From contig CP137683.1 of the NCBI GenBank assembly GCA_037976565.1, forward strand, positions 902,637 through 966,636: 64,000 nt of DNA, in the 5' to 3' direction. The notes under the pieces were generated by a model. That model ran no database searches. It was not told the DNA's origin and worked only from the letters and a program-made list of their open reading frames with translations. The stretch's first letter is position 1. Each line of letters opens with the position of its first letter. Shown in pieces: positions 12,464-23,815 of this stretch. The stretch is from Mesocentrotus franciscanus. Its lineage: Eukaryota; Echinodermata; Echinoidea; Camarodonta; Strongylocentrotidae. Both the position numbers and the translations under genes were made by a program.

Positions 12464-13859
12464 AAAAAGAAACCGATGAACCCTGCAGCGAAGTTTAATT
12501 ATTCTGCAGTTCTCATCGAATCATTACTTCATCAACTTGGGAGTAAAAACAAGAGAAAGAAAGAAAACTAGGGTGAAATAATGTGCAACTGCGTATCCTG
12601 CGGGATTTGTGTGTGCGTGTGGGTGTGTATATTCGTTTTAATTTTAGCTATGTTATTTTGTAAAGTTGCCAAGAGATGTTGATTTTAGTGAAATGTAAGA
12701 AATTGACTCAAGATATATGTTTACGCCTTTAAAATTGTAATTTTGATCATCAGCATCACCACTCGGAAATCAGACACACCATTAACCCAAATAATCGGCA
12801 TTAACATCGAAACATTTCTTGTGAGTAAAACTAGGAAGGAAAGTAACAATAAGATAAGCCAATGACACATTAAATACATGTATATATTATTCCATAAGCA
12901 AAAAAACTGTCTAAGCTGCGTAATACAGACAAAAAATGAATGATGTCTGGACGGATTGGAAAGAAATATCTAGACCAGCTGATCACTAATTGTCAAAAAT
13001 GATTCATCGACGTATCATTATAATACATACCTCGATGATAACGCTATCAATCAGAACTAAATAGAGCATGTATTAGGCCATGTCATCTTTATTGGGATAA
13101 CATTTTGCTGAAATTGCTGAAAGGAAATATAAATGCGATTCGAGCATCTTGAGCGGATATTTTTCTCAAAATTGCACCCTGATCCAATAGCCTGGAGGCA
13201 TATGTTAACGTGTTTAAACATTACAGACTTTACATTTAACTAGGTCAAACTAGTTAATACCAACAAAAAGCATGAGCAATATCTCTCTCTGTGAACCGTG
13301 GCAAAGAATGTAATAGAGAAGCATCGAGGACAAGTATTTGTTTTAAGAGGTACAAGACAAACAAAATATTGTGTGTTATTCAGAAGAAGAAGTGTCTTGT
13401 TGATCTTCCTCATGTGTCTCCTCCTAGTCTGAAATTACAGTAAAATAATGCCACTGTTTTAAAGTGTTGAAAGAGAGCATGTAAAAAATCATTTTCAAAA
13501 TGAATTGTAATTTGTAAACCAATATTTTGGAGGTTGTTTTTACGTTTATTAGGCAATAATGGATTAGTTTTGACTCGTGTGATCATGTGATCACACACAC
13601 GCGAAGATCATGCACACACTAACATACGCAACGCACACCCACCCCACTTCGCGTATCCTCAACATTAAACACCAGTTAAGTCTGTTACACCTGACTTATG
13701 CCTATTATCCACACTCATATAAACTGCCGATTTTTTTTTTATAGAATAGATATTCAATATATATCTCAATCCGACACTCGATGATTGAAATAAAACTCCA
13801 GTCAGACATCTAAAATATCTCAGATTCAAACAAATACTAATAGAATACATCAACGAATC

Positions 13860-13904
13860 AAATTTACCAGAATCTATTCATTTTAATTTGATTCTGGTAA
13901 GTTT
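13860..13904. repeat. Short hairpin (AATTTACCAGAATC arms)
   Basis: AATTTACCAGAATC at the left and GATTCTGGTAAGTTT at the right with a 17-bp AT-rich loop. It may be a remnant of a foldback element. Confidence 0.65.
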
Positions 13905-14764
13905 CCCTCGTACTAGTTTCTTCTATATATTCATACTTTAATCTATTCTATTCATAATGATATGAAAAGCTGTTCTAGGTTGTACCTGTATGAGGCCTGT
14001 GTGATTCATTTTTTCCGCTTCTCTCTTTTTTCTTTTCCCCGTCCTTTCTTTCCTACTTCTCTTTGCGTCTTTTTATGAGGACGAAATATCTATGTTTGCC
14101 TCTAAACCTCACATGTGCCTGTACAACTCACCTTATTCAGGACACGTACATGCATTCAGCTATCTTACCATCCTCAAGTGGATACATTTCAAAGGAAAAC
14201 ATTTCCGTCCATAAATCCAGTCAATAAAATAAATCATTGACATCTATGTTTCTCCCTTTTTGTTTATAGTTTTAGCTTCACCATTTTATGTATAATTCAT
14301 AATTATTACCGTAAATAAATCATTTCGAGTGTGTCACGCTGGTAAAACAGAAGATGGGTCGATCATATATATAACTCTCCATCTTTCCTGTTAATTTCAG
14401 TTATATTTCAATTCAGTACCATAATTTACGTCATATCAATAAGTGATAGGTACCCCTAAGATTTTGTCTACTTTCTCTATTTGTAAGATATATCGAAATG
14501 TATACCCATTATGGCTTTGGGTTTATTTTCAGTCGATGGTTTCATTGTAATTGTATTTTTTTCGTAGCTTTTTTCCGCAGTAAGAGTATTATTCACAAGT
14601 ACTTATTATGATAGAAGGACACAATATACATTCGGTCTACTTTGTAATGCATAAGGTATGTGTTGGCATAATTTGAATTTCTATGATTGCATGAAGCAGC
14701 AATGCATTCTTCGAGTTTAAAATCACTATAGACTTAAATGTAATTCACTCGCCGTAATGTCTGT

Positions 14765-14880
14765 CCTCTCTCTCTCTCTCTCACTCACACATACACACAC
14801 ACACACGCACGCGCGTACACACACGAACGCGCGCGCACACACACACACACACACACGCATGCTCTCTCGCTCACTCTCTG
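14765..14880. repeat. (CT)n-(CA)n-(CG)-rich alternating tract
   Basis: (CT)n is followed by (CA)n, GCGCGTACACACACGAACGCGCGCGC, another (CA)n and a CT-rich tail. Alternating purine-pyrimidine sequence of this kind can adopt Z-DNA. Confidence 0.9.
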
Positions 14881-15690
14881 TCTCCTTATTCGTTCAGTAT
14901 AACGCTGTCATATAAAAAGCAAATTTTAGAGGCATTGTAGTAATTATTGGTTATTCGAGACGTCTGTAGCAGATTAATGATATTAGTCTGCCAGATTACT
15001 CCGACAGTGTAGCTCGATTATTGTGCCAGGGAGTTATCAAATTTAATAATGTGATATTGTATCCTCGTTTAAGTCCAATTACCCATACCGTGGGAACTAA
15101 AATAGCCCCGTCATTGGCTGAAGTAAGCAAGAAATAGTCATACTAATCAAGGAAATGTACAAAATAATTTTCCAGCTAAAAAAAAAAGAACAAATAGTAA
15201 TACAATAAATAAGCATATAAACTGACTAATGACACAACTACTTTTGCAAACATGTCCAATGCACATCCCTTTAAGCTATTAGTGGCTTATGTCTGGTGTA
15301 TAATCAACTACTGTTCTTCATAAGCATGAATAATTTGTTAACAAATTCTATGCCTTACCACACAAAAATAATCACCTTCTCAATAAAATGTACATTTACT
15401 TGATAATATCGTCTTTTCTATCTTTATTTTCGAATGATTTTCCAAATATTCACCCGATATACCATTATCGTGTTCATGGGCACAACCTACACCAGACTAG
15501 TACAGTCTAATATATTGTCCATGATTTTGTGAATAATTTTTCTGTCTGAAATTATTCAAACATGAATCATCTGCATTTTGTTTCTGTATTATAATTATAA
15601 GTCATATGAACATTCACGTTTTTTTTTCTTCTTCATACATCGCATTTAATTATTCACTTGATGGAATCTGTCATTCAATATCAAACTCAT
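14881..15690. other. AT-rich intergenic DNA, nothing seen
   Basis: No long frame, repeat or RNA-like structure visible. Confidence 0.5.
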
Positions 15691-16340
15691 ACACACTAAG
15701 AAAAAATGGTGCAAGTATGCACCTTTAGGGGTTTAATCCTGCACCCTTTAAAAGGCTGCCAGATTGAACCTTTTAGGGGACATGTTAGTACCCTTTATGG
15801 TTCAATCCTGCACCTTTAGGGGTGCAAACCGATGCAACACTAGCAGCACCTTTATGGGTTCAATCCTGCACCCTTTAAAAGGTGCAATCCTGCACTCATA
15901 CTCGAGGAATACTGGTGAAATATGCTCGTACACAAATACATATTAAACATGCGTGTTGTTTCTTGGTTAGTAATCATATAATCAATATATCTATTGCTAA
16001 AACGTGAATGTAATTGTAACATGATCAGACAAAATAATCTATTGGTTAATGATTGCGCAAGGAATTGAATTGATGTGCATTGTCATAATTTGCTTAACAA
16101 ATCATGATAAATGTATTTTTATGTGAACACGTGTAAAGTAATCATGAATATGCATGAAATATGCAAACTTTTATTTTGCACCCTTTTTTGGTCGATAGGG
16201 TTCATTTTTGTGGGATGGGTGCAAAATCTTATATTGCACCCTTTTTTGAACCCCTTTTCCTTCAATAGGGTTCATTTGTATGTAAAGGGTGCAAACTCTT
16301 ATTTAGGACCCTTTTTTGCACCCTTTTCCCTTAGAGTGTA
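15691..16340. mobile_element. Terminal-inverted-repeat element with subterminal GCACCCTTT arrays
   Basis: The left end ACACACTAAG and the right end (reverse complement ACACTCTAAGGG) bound 650 bp. The left third holds repeated CAATCCTGCACC(C)TTTA units and the right third repeated GCACCCTTTTTT and ATAGGGTTCATTT units in opposite orientation. The middle (about 15910-16155) is plain AT-rich DNA. There is no transposase, so it is non-autonomous; arrays of short subterminal motifs could be transposase binding sites. Confidence 0.65.
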
Positions 16341-17320
16341 GTTATATGAGCCAACGTATCAAGTATATCTATTTTTGTTTCCTTGAACACGGCTACCTAA
16401 GTAAGTATATTAAAGAGATTAACTAGCAGATATCTCTGCCCAGAATATGCTGGCTCAATGAAACAATACAGTCTTTAGGCGATATCCAAACATGTTGCGG
16501 ATCTGCGAAATCGATCAGGGCCCTGAGTGGGTATCGATATTAATCCTGACATATCATTGTCATGGTCATGACCTGATTAGTTGTAGACCTTAAGCTGGGA
16601 GTAGCGCCATAGAGAAAGGGTGTCGAGGGGGTCGTAACCCCCCTTTTCACTTTCACTGAGGCGAGGGCGGTCACAAGAAAATTAATTTAAAATTATCAAT
16701 ATGTGTGCGTCTGTTAAGTTGTACTCGGGTAGCGAGTTTGTTTTTTTAATTGTCAGAACTGTTTTGATGACTAGAGGATATGTTGCCTAAACGAAAGTTT
16801 CGATTTTTATGTATTTATTAATTTTTTTTTGAGGGGGCGGATGGCTTGCTCACTTGCAAAATATAGAAACAGGAGCATTGTTATTTGGACAAGAGACATC
16901 GTTTCTATCCTCTTGAAAGGTTATGTTTGTTTTCCTAGATGGCCATTTTTGAGACTTTTGTCGGAAAGTCCAATATGAATAGGGATGAATCTGCACCCCA
17001 CCTTCCTCAAATGCAAAACTTGTCGGGGAAGTTTTTAATTTGAGGAAGGAGGGGGGAGGAACCAATTTATTTCTGACCATAAGTTGAGCATACCGTAGGC
17101 TTGCTTCTCGAGGAATTTCTCCTGAGAGCTAGACTCGAATTTAACTTTAAACTTTACCCTTCTGCATAGTAAAGATTTGTTGTGCAAGCTAGAAGCAATC
17201 ATTATGACAAGAAAAAACAAGGGTATTTTTTTTGGATAAGCTGCCACAGTAAAAATACCTCGTATTTGTATCCTTCCATGTAACACCAAAAGCGCTGGCT
17301 ATTACTCACATGTATATACT
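16341..17320. other. Intergenic DNA
   Basis: Contains short frames (16850-17289, minus) without any domain. No repeat seen before the MITE at 17321. Confidence 0.45.
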
Positions 17321-17610
17321 GGGGGTGTTTCACAAAGAATAAGATCGACTTTAAGTAGGATTTAACTATGGCAGGCCGTTCATGCCACTGTTTGATCTCA
17401 CCATTTACTGGTTTTGGTCTCTCAAGGGACATACAAATCATGGTCACAAATCTACAGAATTGACATTTTTTGATAGTTCATTATTGAAGGAAAAATTATT
17501 ATCTAAAGATCATAATTGAGAGACCAATAGTAAGAGCAACCAGTGGCATGAATGGCCTGCCATAGTTAAGTCCAACTTAAAGTCGATCTTAGTCTTTGTG
17601 AAACACCCCC
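17321..17610. mobile_element. Foldback MITE with about 80-bp arms
   Basis: GGGGGTGTTTCACAAAGAAT at the left and its reverse complement at the right (CTTTGTGAAACACCCCC) bound the unit. The match continues through AAGATCGACTTTAAGT and TAACTATGGCAGGCC to the Ala-like GCATGAATGGCCTGCC of the right arm. The loop is AT-rich with no coding content. Confidence 0.8.
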
Positions 17611-18211
17611 TGATACCAATTTGTCGACATATTTGCGGATGAATACATCACAGAAGGGCAAAATAGATTGACTATATTATGTTTATCAAGGTAAGCAATA
17701 TACATAATTAAGCGCAGATAAAATACAAAAGAATTACCAAACAGGTTTTAATTTGAGGTATATTTTCAGAATTCTACCTCCAAATGCTAGCAGTATATCC
17801 TAGATTCACAGAAAGCTCTTGACATTGAGGTAACAATCGTCTTTGAAGAGCTCTTTCTTACAGCGAAGTTACCCGATAATGGACTTCAGTTGTTCGTGTC
17901 AGTAATTATAGGTCAGGAAGGGTTTCTAAGAACACTCGTTCACTTAGAGAAGCATGATCTAAACTGATGCTTTGAGATTCCATGTTATGTTTGTATGGGG
18001 GTGACAGGTTATTCCCAAAGCTAAATCCGTCTGTGGTTACATTTTCCTTAGTTGTTTTAGCTTGAACGAGTTATGTATCATTATTCATGTTGCAATCCCT
18101 CACTATATTTCAAATGCATATCAGTGCATGCTAGAGAAAGCAAGCAAGGAAATAATTTATTCCGCAATATTATCAATTTCTGGTTAAAATCCAACTTTAG
18201 GGTACGCTTCC

Positions 18212-18340
18212 TCACATATGAATCATAGAATATTTGTTCACATATGAATCATAGAATATTTGTTCACATATGAATCATAGAATATTTGTTCACATATGAA
18301 TCATAGAATATTGTTCACATATGAATCATAGAATATTTGT
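18212..18340. repeat. 26-bp tandem repeat, five copies
   Basis: The unit TCACATATGAATCATAGAAT plus ATTTGT is repeated five times almost without change; the fourth copy lacks one T. This indicates a young minisatellite, 55 bp upstream of the GC-rich transposon at 18396. Confidence 0.92.
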
Positions 18341-18395
18341 AAAATATCTACATTATCGTTTTCTAAAATCACATTACATGAAACGGAAACGGCGG

Positions 18396-18973
18396 CTAAT
18401 GCCTGGATTACATTTGGCCTGCGATTAGTCTATGGAGCCCGTATCCTGCCCGTATTCCCTCTTCCGTGCGGCCTCCGTACGGAGGCAGGAGGCGGCCGTG
18501 AGATTTTCGTACGGATTCACGGGCTCCATGGGGCCCCGCGGCCTCTACGATTTTGTTTCGCAGAAAGTTATACAAATTTCAAAAATCGTAAGCCCGTAGT
18601 CCGGAGACATGTCGTTTTTTGGAGGCAAAAAAACGCTAAAAAAGGCTCGGCGGCTGCACGGTCAGCGCGCCTTCTCCGCGCAACCTTTGCACGGAAGCTG
18701 CACGGGCTCCGTACGATTTCCGTGCGGAGGCTGCGGAGACTGCACGACTACTGCAACGAAATTGCACGATTTCCGTACAATCTCCGATCAGCCTCTGTAC
18801 GGATTTGCCCGGCCTGCCTCCGAGAGCCAATACAAGAAATGGCACGATGCTCGTAGATAATGGAAACACAAACATCGTAGCCCGTAGCCTCCTACGATGC
18901 CCCCCAAATCGCACGAAAAATCGTAGACTAATTTATCGTACGGCGCCCGTGGCAAATGTAATCCAGGCATTAG
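18396..18973. mobile_element. GC-rich terminal-inverted-repeat element
   Basis: A 21-bp perfect inverted repeat (18396-18416 and 18953-18973, TAATGCCTGGATTACATT within it) bounds 578 bp. The interior is much richer in G+C and CpG than the surrounding DNA, with many short variants of GTACGGAGGC, GCCCGTAG and TACGATTT in both orientations. The ends fit a TA target duplication. The reading frames inside it in several phases have no recognisable protein and are probably composition artefacts. Confidence 0.7.
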
Positions 18974-19649
18974 ATATACGTGTACATGTATACATTTTTT
19001 TTAAAATAGGTATGCCAAACATTTCGCAACGTCCTTTGTGCATCTAGCGTAACCAAAGCTATGTTAAACCAATGGCATCCAATGCATACTACTGCCTAGT
19101 GAAATATTCAGTGATCAAGGTGAACGAAGATGTTTAGGTGATTAACAAATGAACTTAAGAAACTAAATCCATTAGGGTTTCTATAACACAGATTATGCTA
19201 TTTTATTAAAAGAATAGAAGAGACTTGCCCGCTCTACGCTATTTCATTTTGGTCGACAGGGTAGGAATGTAGTCATGGTAGTAGTCCAGCGCTCCAAACA
19301 ACTTGGGATGTAAAATTTGTGGGTTCGATATTGTTTATTCTTATGATTGCATATATAGTTTATTGTATCACATGTTAAAGAAGCTGTTTTATCTCGTAGG
19401 CAGAATTTTTTCTGCACTAGGTTTGTTCTAGAATATTGTAGGAAACGTTCCAATTAAAAGAGATTAAATCTGTAGATTGTACGTAAAGCCACTTAAATTG
19501 TGTGTTAAATGTCTACAAACGTAACGTATGATTTACATTGTATATGTAACATACCTCGTGACCTACTTTGGTTAAGTGTGCTACCCGCCATTTTCTTTGT
19601 CCAGGTTGTTGTTATTGGTGTTATGTATCTTTCAATCTTTAATATACCC
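18974..19649. other. AT-rich intergenic DNA, nothing seen
   Basis: No supported gene or structured repeat. Confidence 0.5.
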
Positions 19650-19651
19650 CC

Positions 19652-19687
<36 letters not shown>

Positions 19688-19720
19688 ATCGTCATTCTCT
19701 GTCTCTATTTCTCTCTTTCT
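19650..19720. repeat. (CT)n microsatellite
   Basis: CT repeat, interrupted, following TATACCCCCCTCT. Confidence 0.9.
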
Positions 19721-20000
19721 TTTCTACGGTTGTATTCCATAACTGTTTCTTTGTATGTCGCGATCAACTTGAATATGGTGATATCTATCAGTTACATGAA
19801 CAGGTTTGTTTCCTTGTCGAATCCAAAGGATAATGGCATCTCACTATTAAAATATCTATAAAAGGTAAGTGATAAAAAACATAAATAGATATTATGTAAA
19901 TAATCAGTCCATAAACGGTTGACTCCACTGTTTATTTGTTAACACATTTTTAGCGTCCCTCTTCCTGTTATTCTTCTTCCTCACAATAGTCTACTTCTCG

Positions 20001-20366
20001 TTGTTCTCTTTTCCTTTTTTTCTTCCTCTTCCTCCTCCTCCTTCTTGTTATGTTACTATTTCTTCTTCTTCTTCTTCTTTTTCTGTTTCTTTTTTCTCTT
20101 TTTCTTCTTCTTCTTCTTCTTCTTCTTCTTCTATTTCTTCTTTTTTTTCTTCTTCTTCTTCTTTTTCTTCTTCTTCTTCTTCTTCTTCTTCTTTCTCTTC
20201 TTCTTCTATTTCTTCTTTCTCTTCTTCTTTTTCTTCTTTTTCTTCTTCTTCTTCTTCTTTCTTCTTCTTCTTCTTCTTCTTCTTCTTCTTCTTCTTCTTC
20301 TTCTTCTTCTTCTTCTTCTTCTTCTTCTTCTTCTATTTCTTCTTCTCCTTCTTCTTCTTCTTCTTA
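20001..20366. repeat. Long TTC (GAA) polypyrimidine tract
   Basis: TTC units with occasional TTT, CTC and ATT interruptions fill about 20055-20366; the purest run is about 20268-20332. Homopurine-homopyrimidine DNA of this length can form triplex (H-DNA). The Phe, Ser and Leu reading frames here are by-products of the repeat. Confidence 0.95.
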
Positions 20367-20841
20367 GTTTTCTGCTAATTCCACATGTTCCTTTTCTCCT
20401 TTCTTCCCCGTCTCTTTATCTTACTTTCCTGCTCCCCTCCTCTCTTTTCTCTACTTTTCATTTGAATATCTTCTACATCTATATGCTATAGCCTCCCCCA
20501 CCCACGTGCCGCCGTGTACCTTTAGTTACGACACAAGACGTTGTTTGGTGCCTTACAGTAAGTAAAGCAAGAACACATTTCGATTATTTCGATCGCATTA
20601 GTATTTACCGGGAAGTAAGTGAAGCTGACTGTTTCACATAAAAGTGATTTAAGATACCGTTTATAATTTACAAGAGGACATTAACTAAGTTAACCTGCAT
20701 GACGAATACAACATTCCTTCCACGGCGACACGTAAGTAATTTAGTATAGAATCCCTCTCAATGCATTTGTAGAAATGAGGTTGGCCATTGATAAGACGCA
20801 GGTAAACCAAGTAAACATACATGACATTAACGAGTTTCTAA

Positions 20842-20892
20842 CTCAATCACAGGGCATTCTCAATCACAGGGCATTCTCAATCACAGGGCATT
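20842..20892. repeat. 17-bp tandem repeat, three copies
   Basis: CTCAATCACAGGGCATT occurs three times in a row without mismatch. Confidence 0.9.
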
Positions 20893-21059
20893 CTCATGAG
20901 AAGCACATATGTTATTTATGTTCGATGTGTTTTCGGCTTCATGACTGATTAGAGTATGTAGTCATTCCGATTATTGGTCTGCAAATTCGTACAGACACTT
21001 CGTTGAGGCTAGGTTAGCCGGTGCCATTAAGGGACACAGGTCTTATTTGGTGAATGAAA

Positions 21060-21095
21060 TTGAGAGAGACAGAGAGAGAGAGGGGGGGGGGGAGT
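21060..21095. repeat. (GA)n plus G run
   Basis: GAGAGAGACAGAGAGAGAGA followed by about eleven G. Confidence 0.88.
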
Positions 21096-21659
21096 AATTC
21101 TTGACGACCTGAAAGCTTGTCTGAGGCTTGCCCGACATAGCAACACTTAATGTATACAGACTGGATTCCAAGTATTGTAGTTCATTTATTAATAAGAGGT
21201 TAATAGAATAACTCGTCACTAGGTCCCAATGAAAGGAACATCCACAAACCAATCTATTGAGGTGGGGTTATCATCTTCTGCTCATTTCTTCCCCTCTTCC
21301 TAACTTATCCTCTTCTGTATATCAATCGTTTTTGAGGAGGCTATGAAACCCCCGTATATACGCCTTTGTACTAGAGACATGGAGAACCTGATTAATGATT
21401 TGTTGAACATAATGTTCATGAGCCAGGCTGTGTTTACTATCAACTATGCATCATTCATAATGTTTAGCGGTACTATTTTTGAAGTGTGGGTTCTCACGGT
21501 AAGTAAAATGCCTAACGACATGGGGTCCGTGTGTTGGGGGGGGGTAGGTCAGACTGCAAGCCTGAGGACAAAGATGAATTATGGCATGTAGAAGATTGAG
21601 AAGTGGGAGTGTTAGTATTGAGGGGGGGGGGTAAAAAGTGGGAACATAAAATGAGTCAA

Positions 21660-21800
21660 GGTCGCATAAAGAGAAAGAGAGGCAGAGATAAAGACACACA
21701 GATAAAGACATACTATACAAGGAGGAATGGAGGGAGTGAGAGGGGAGAAAGAGGCGGAGAGAGAGAGAGGGGGCATAGAGATGGTGAGAGAGAGAAAGAA
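21660..21800. repeat. GA-rich tract
   Basis: Imperfect GA, GGGA and AGAGG repeats. The open frame at 21603-21875 is a product of this composition. Confidence 0.85.
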
Positions 21801-22589
21801 TTTAGGAAGCGAAAGAATAAACTAGCGAAAATGTTGAGACTTCTCAACTTTCCTGTTAACATGGTTAAGAGCTGATGGTGGTGCCAGAATAAGATGTGCC
21901 GGTTGCAAGAATATCGAAAAATCGAAATTATCAGTGGAGGGGTTGCACCTTGTTCCCAATTCCTCTGGGGGAAATGGATCGTATATGAAAGTTTGTTTTA
22001 ATAAAATGAACAATGTTAAGGGAAGAAAAAAATTACAGTTCGTGAAGATAGATAATACTAAAGGTATATCCATTGAACGCAGGAAATACGTTAACATTCA
22101 TTTTAAAAAAGGAGACAGCCATCATAGGTTTGATTTGTCTTTCTTAAAAGGCGAAACGAACAAAAAACAGTTCACCCAGTGGGCTAAAGCAACATGGTGG
22201 CTTGAAATGTGGAATGAATGTAAAGGGACATGACTGTCCATTATATAGTTAGGTTCTAGAACATTCACGTTGGTCTTTCATTTCCCTTGAAATCAGTCGG
22301 ACCTTCCAGCTGTAATCGATTGAATCTAATTGATCGCAGCCATTTACGCCAGGCGTCTTAACCCTATATGCAATATTAAGCCTTTGAATGTTGCCCCCAT
22401 TTTGGGGTGTGTTGTTCCTCATAGAGGAGGAGATGGGAGGATGCATGAGCTAATCTCCGCCGGCTGTGTTAGCTTTTTATGAACCTAATGGGGTTAATCA
22501 CAATGAGAGACACCAAGCAGACATACTCACACAAATAATTCACCCGCCAACTCATCTTGTTCTTCTTGCTCTCTTTATCGACATTTCCA

Positions 22590-22970
22590 CACCCTTTCGT
22601 TCTCTCTGTTCCTTTCTCTCCCTTTCCCCCAATGGCTCGTATTCTCTCTCTCTCTCTTTCTCTCTCCCCCTCTCTTTCTTACATCCGTCTCCCACTCTCT
22701 TTCTTCATTTATCCTTCTCCATCTCCACTATCTTTATATATCTCTCTCTCTTTCTCTCTCCCTCTCGCCACCCCTTATCTCTCTTCCCCGTCTTCTCCCT
22801 CACTTTTCTTCATGCATCCTTCTCCATCTCTCTCTCTCTCTCTCTCATTTCCCTTTTCCTGTTCTCATCCTGTTCTCCCTCCGCCTCTCTCTCTCTCTCT
22901 CTCTTCCCCCTCTCTGTCTCACCTCCGTCCTTCACTCTCTTTCTTCATCTACCTGTCCGTCTAGCTCTAT
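22590..22970. repeat. CT-rich tract with semi-regular higher-order pattern
   Basis: CTCTCTCTCT runs alternate with CTTTCTTCATTTATCCTTCTCC-type and TTTCTTCATGCATCC-type segments, giving a loose repeat of about 110-130 bp (around 22700, 22805 and 22940). The 229-codon and 135-codon frames here are composition artefacts. Confidence 0.85.
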
Positions 22971-23721
22971 CGTCTTCAAGAGCGTATCTTGCCTGCTTTC
23001 CATATATATGCAGACGAACACAATTTATTTACCACGTTTCTTTCCACACACTGTTCCATGGACGCAATTTTGCTGTCCATACGCTGTGGTCTAACATCGT
23101 GTGCTTCTCAGACACTCTCGTCGTACCTTCAGCAAAATTTCTTCTTTCAAACTAAATTTGGTTAGACTCATATTTTGAACCACTCTATATATTTCGAATA
23201 AAGATTTTCTTATTATTTGTCGCTTTTCGTTTCTTTCTTTGCAAACAGCATTTATAAATGACGAATAGTTATGTTAAGAAGAGAGGGAATACTATCCCTT
23301 AAACCCCTAACGGCAAAGAGTAGTTAATCTTGTACGAATGCAATCTGATTATCGAAGCATGGTAGTATGGTGATTGTCATAAACGATAAATTTCCGTTCA
23401 ATATAATGGTCAAGGCACAATATCGATAAGATCTATTGTAACCATTTACCCTTCTACTCCCAAAATGCCTGATAAGGGTACTTGGAAGGGCGAAGCAAAA
23501 AGAACGGCCTGGATATAAAGCCGTTCCTAAAGATCATGAAGGTGGTCACAATCTCGTTTGTGTGTTTGTTTTAAAATAAAAAAAATCATCACAATGTTCA
23601 GTCTTTGGAAAAGATGGGTGACTGGTGTGGGTTTAGCAAATGCTTTAATAGAAGGTCGTGATGCTCTCGGAGATGATGATGGTGGTGGGGCCACTGTGTT
23701 AAAGCACTATGTCGTTCCTTC

Positions 23722-23728
23722 TCACTCA

Positions 23729-23774
<46 letters not shown>

Positions 23775-23815
23775 TTCCATCTCTCTCTCTCTCTTTCCAT
23801 CTCCCCTCTCCTCTA
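23722..23815. repeat. (CT)n microsatellite
   Basis: CT repeat with TTTC and CCAT interruptions. Confidence 0.9.

Larger units (their letters stand above)
11835..14764. other. AT-rich intergenic DNA
   Basis: A 127-codon frame at 11995-12378 is Cys- and Val-rich from TGTGTG-type sequence and has no domain. Two small hairpins are listed separately. Otherwise nothing supported. Confidence 0.5.
20368..22589. other. Intergenic DNA with small repeats
   Basis: Apart from the listed GA tracts and 17-bp repeat, there is one non-repetitive Lys-rich frame of 99 codons (21934-22233, plus) with no family resemblance. It may be chance. Confidence 0.4.

Noticed and set aside
18212..18340. CRISPR-like array
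   Set aside because: Units are contiguous with no unique spacers; it is a simple tandem repeat in eukaryotic DNA.
18609..19047. Overlapping Arg/Pro-rich frames on both strands
   Set aside because: They coincide with the GC-rich transposon, whose composition keeps several frames open.
20001..20491. Long poly-Phe, poly-Ser and poly-Leu reading frames
   Set aside because: They are the three frames of one TTC repeat and have no other content.
21934..22233. 99-codon Lys-rich frame as a small gene
   Set aside because: No family resemblance, no promoter or splice context; could be chance in AT-rich DNA.
22466..23155. 229-codon Ser/Leu-rich reading frame
   Set aside because: Built on CT-rich low-complexity DNA, with overlapping frames equally open and no domain.
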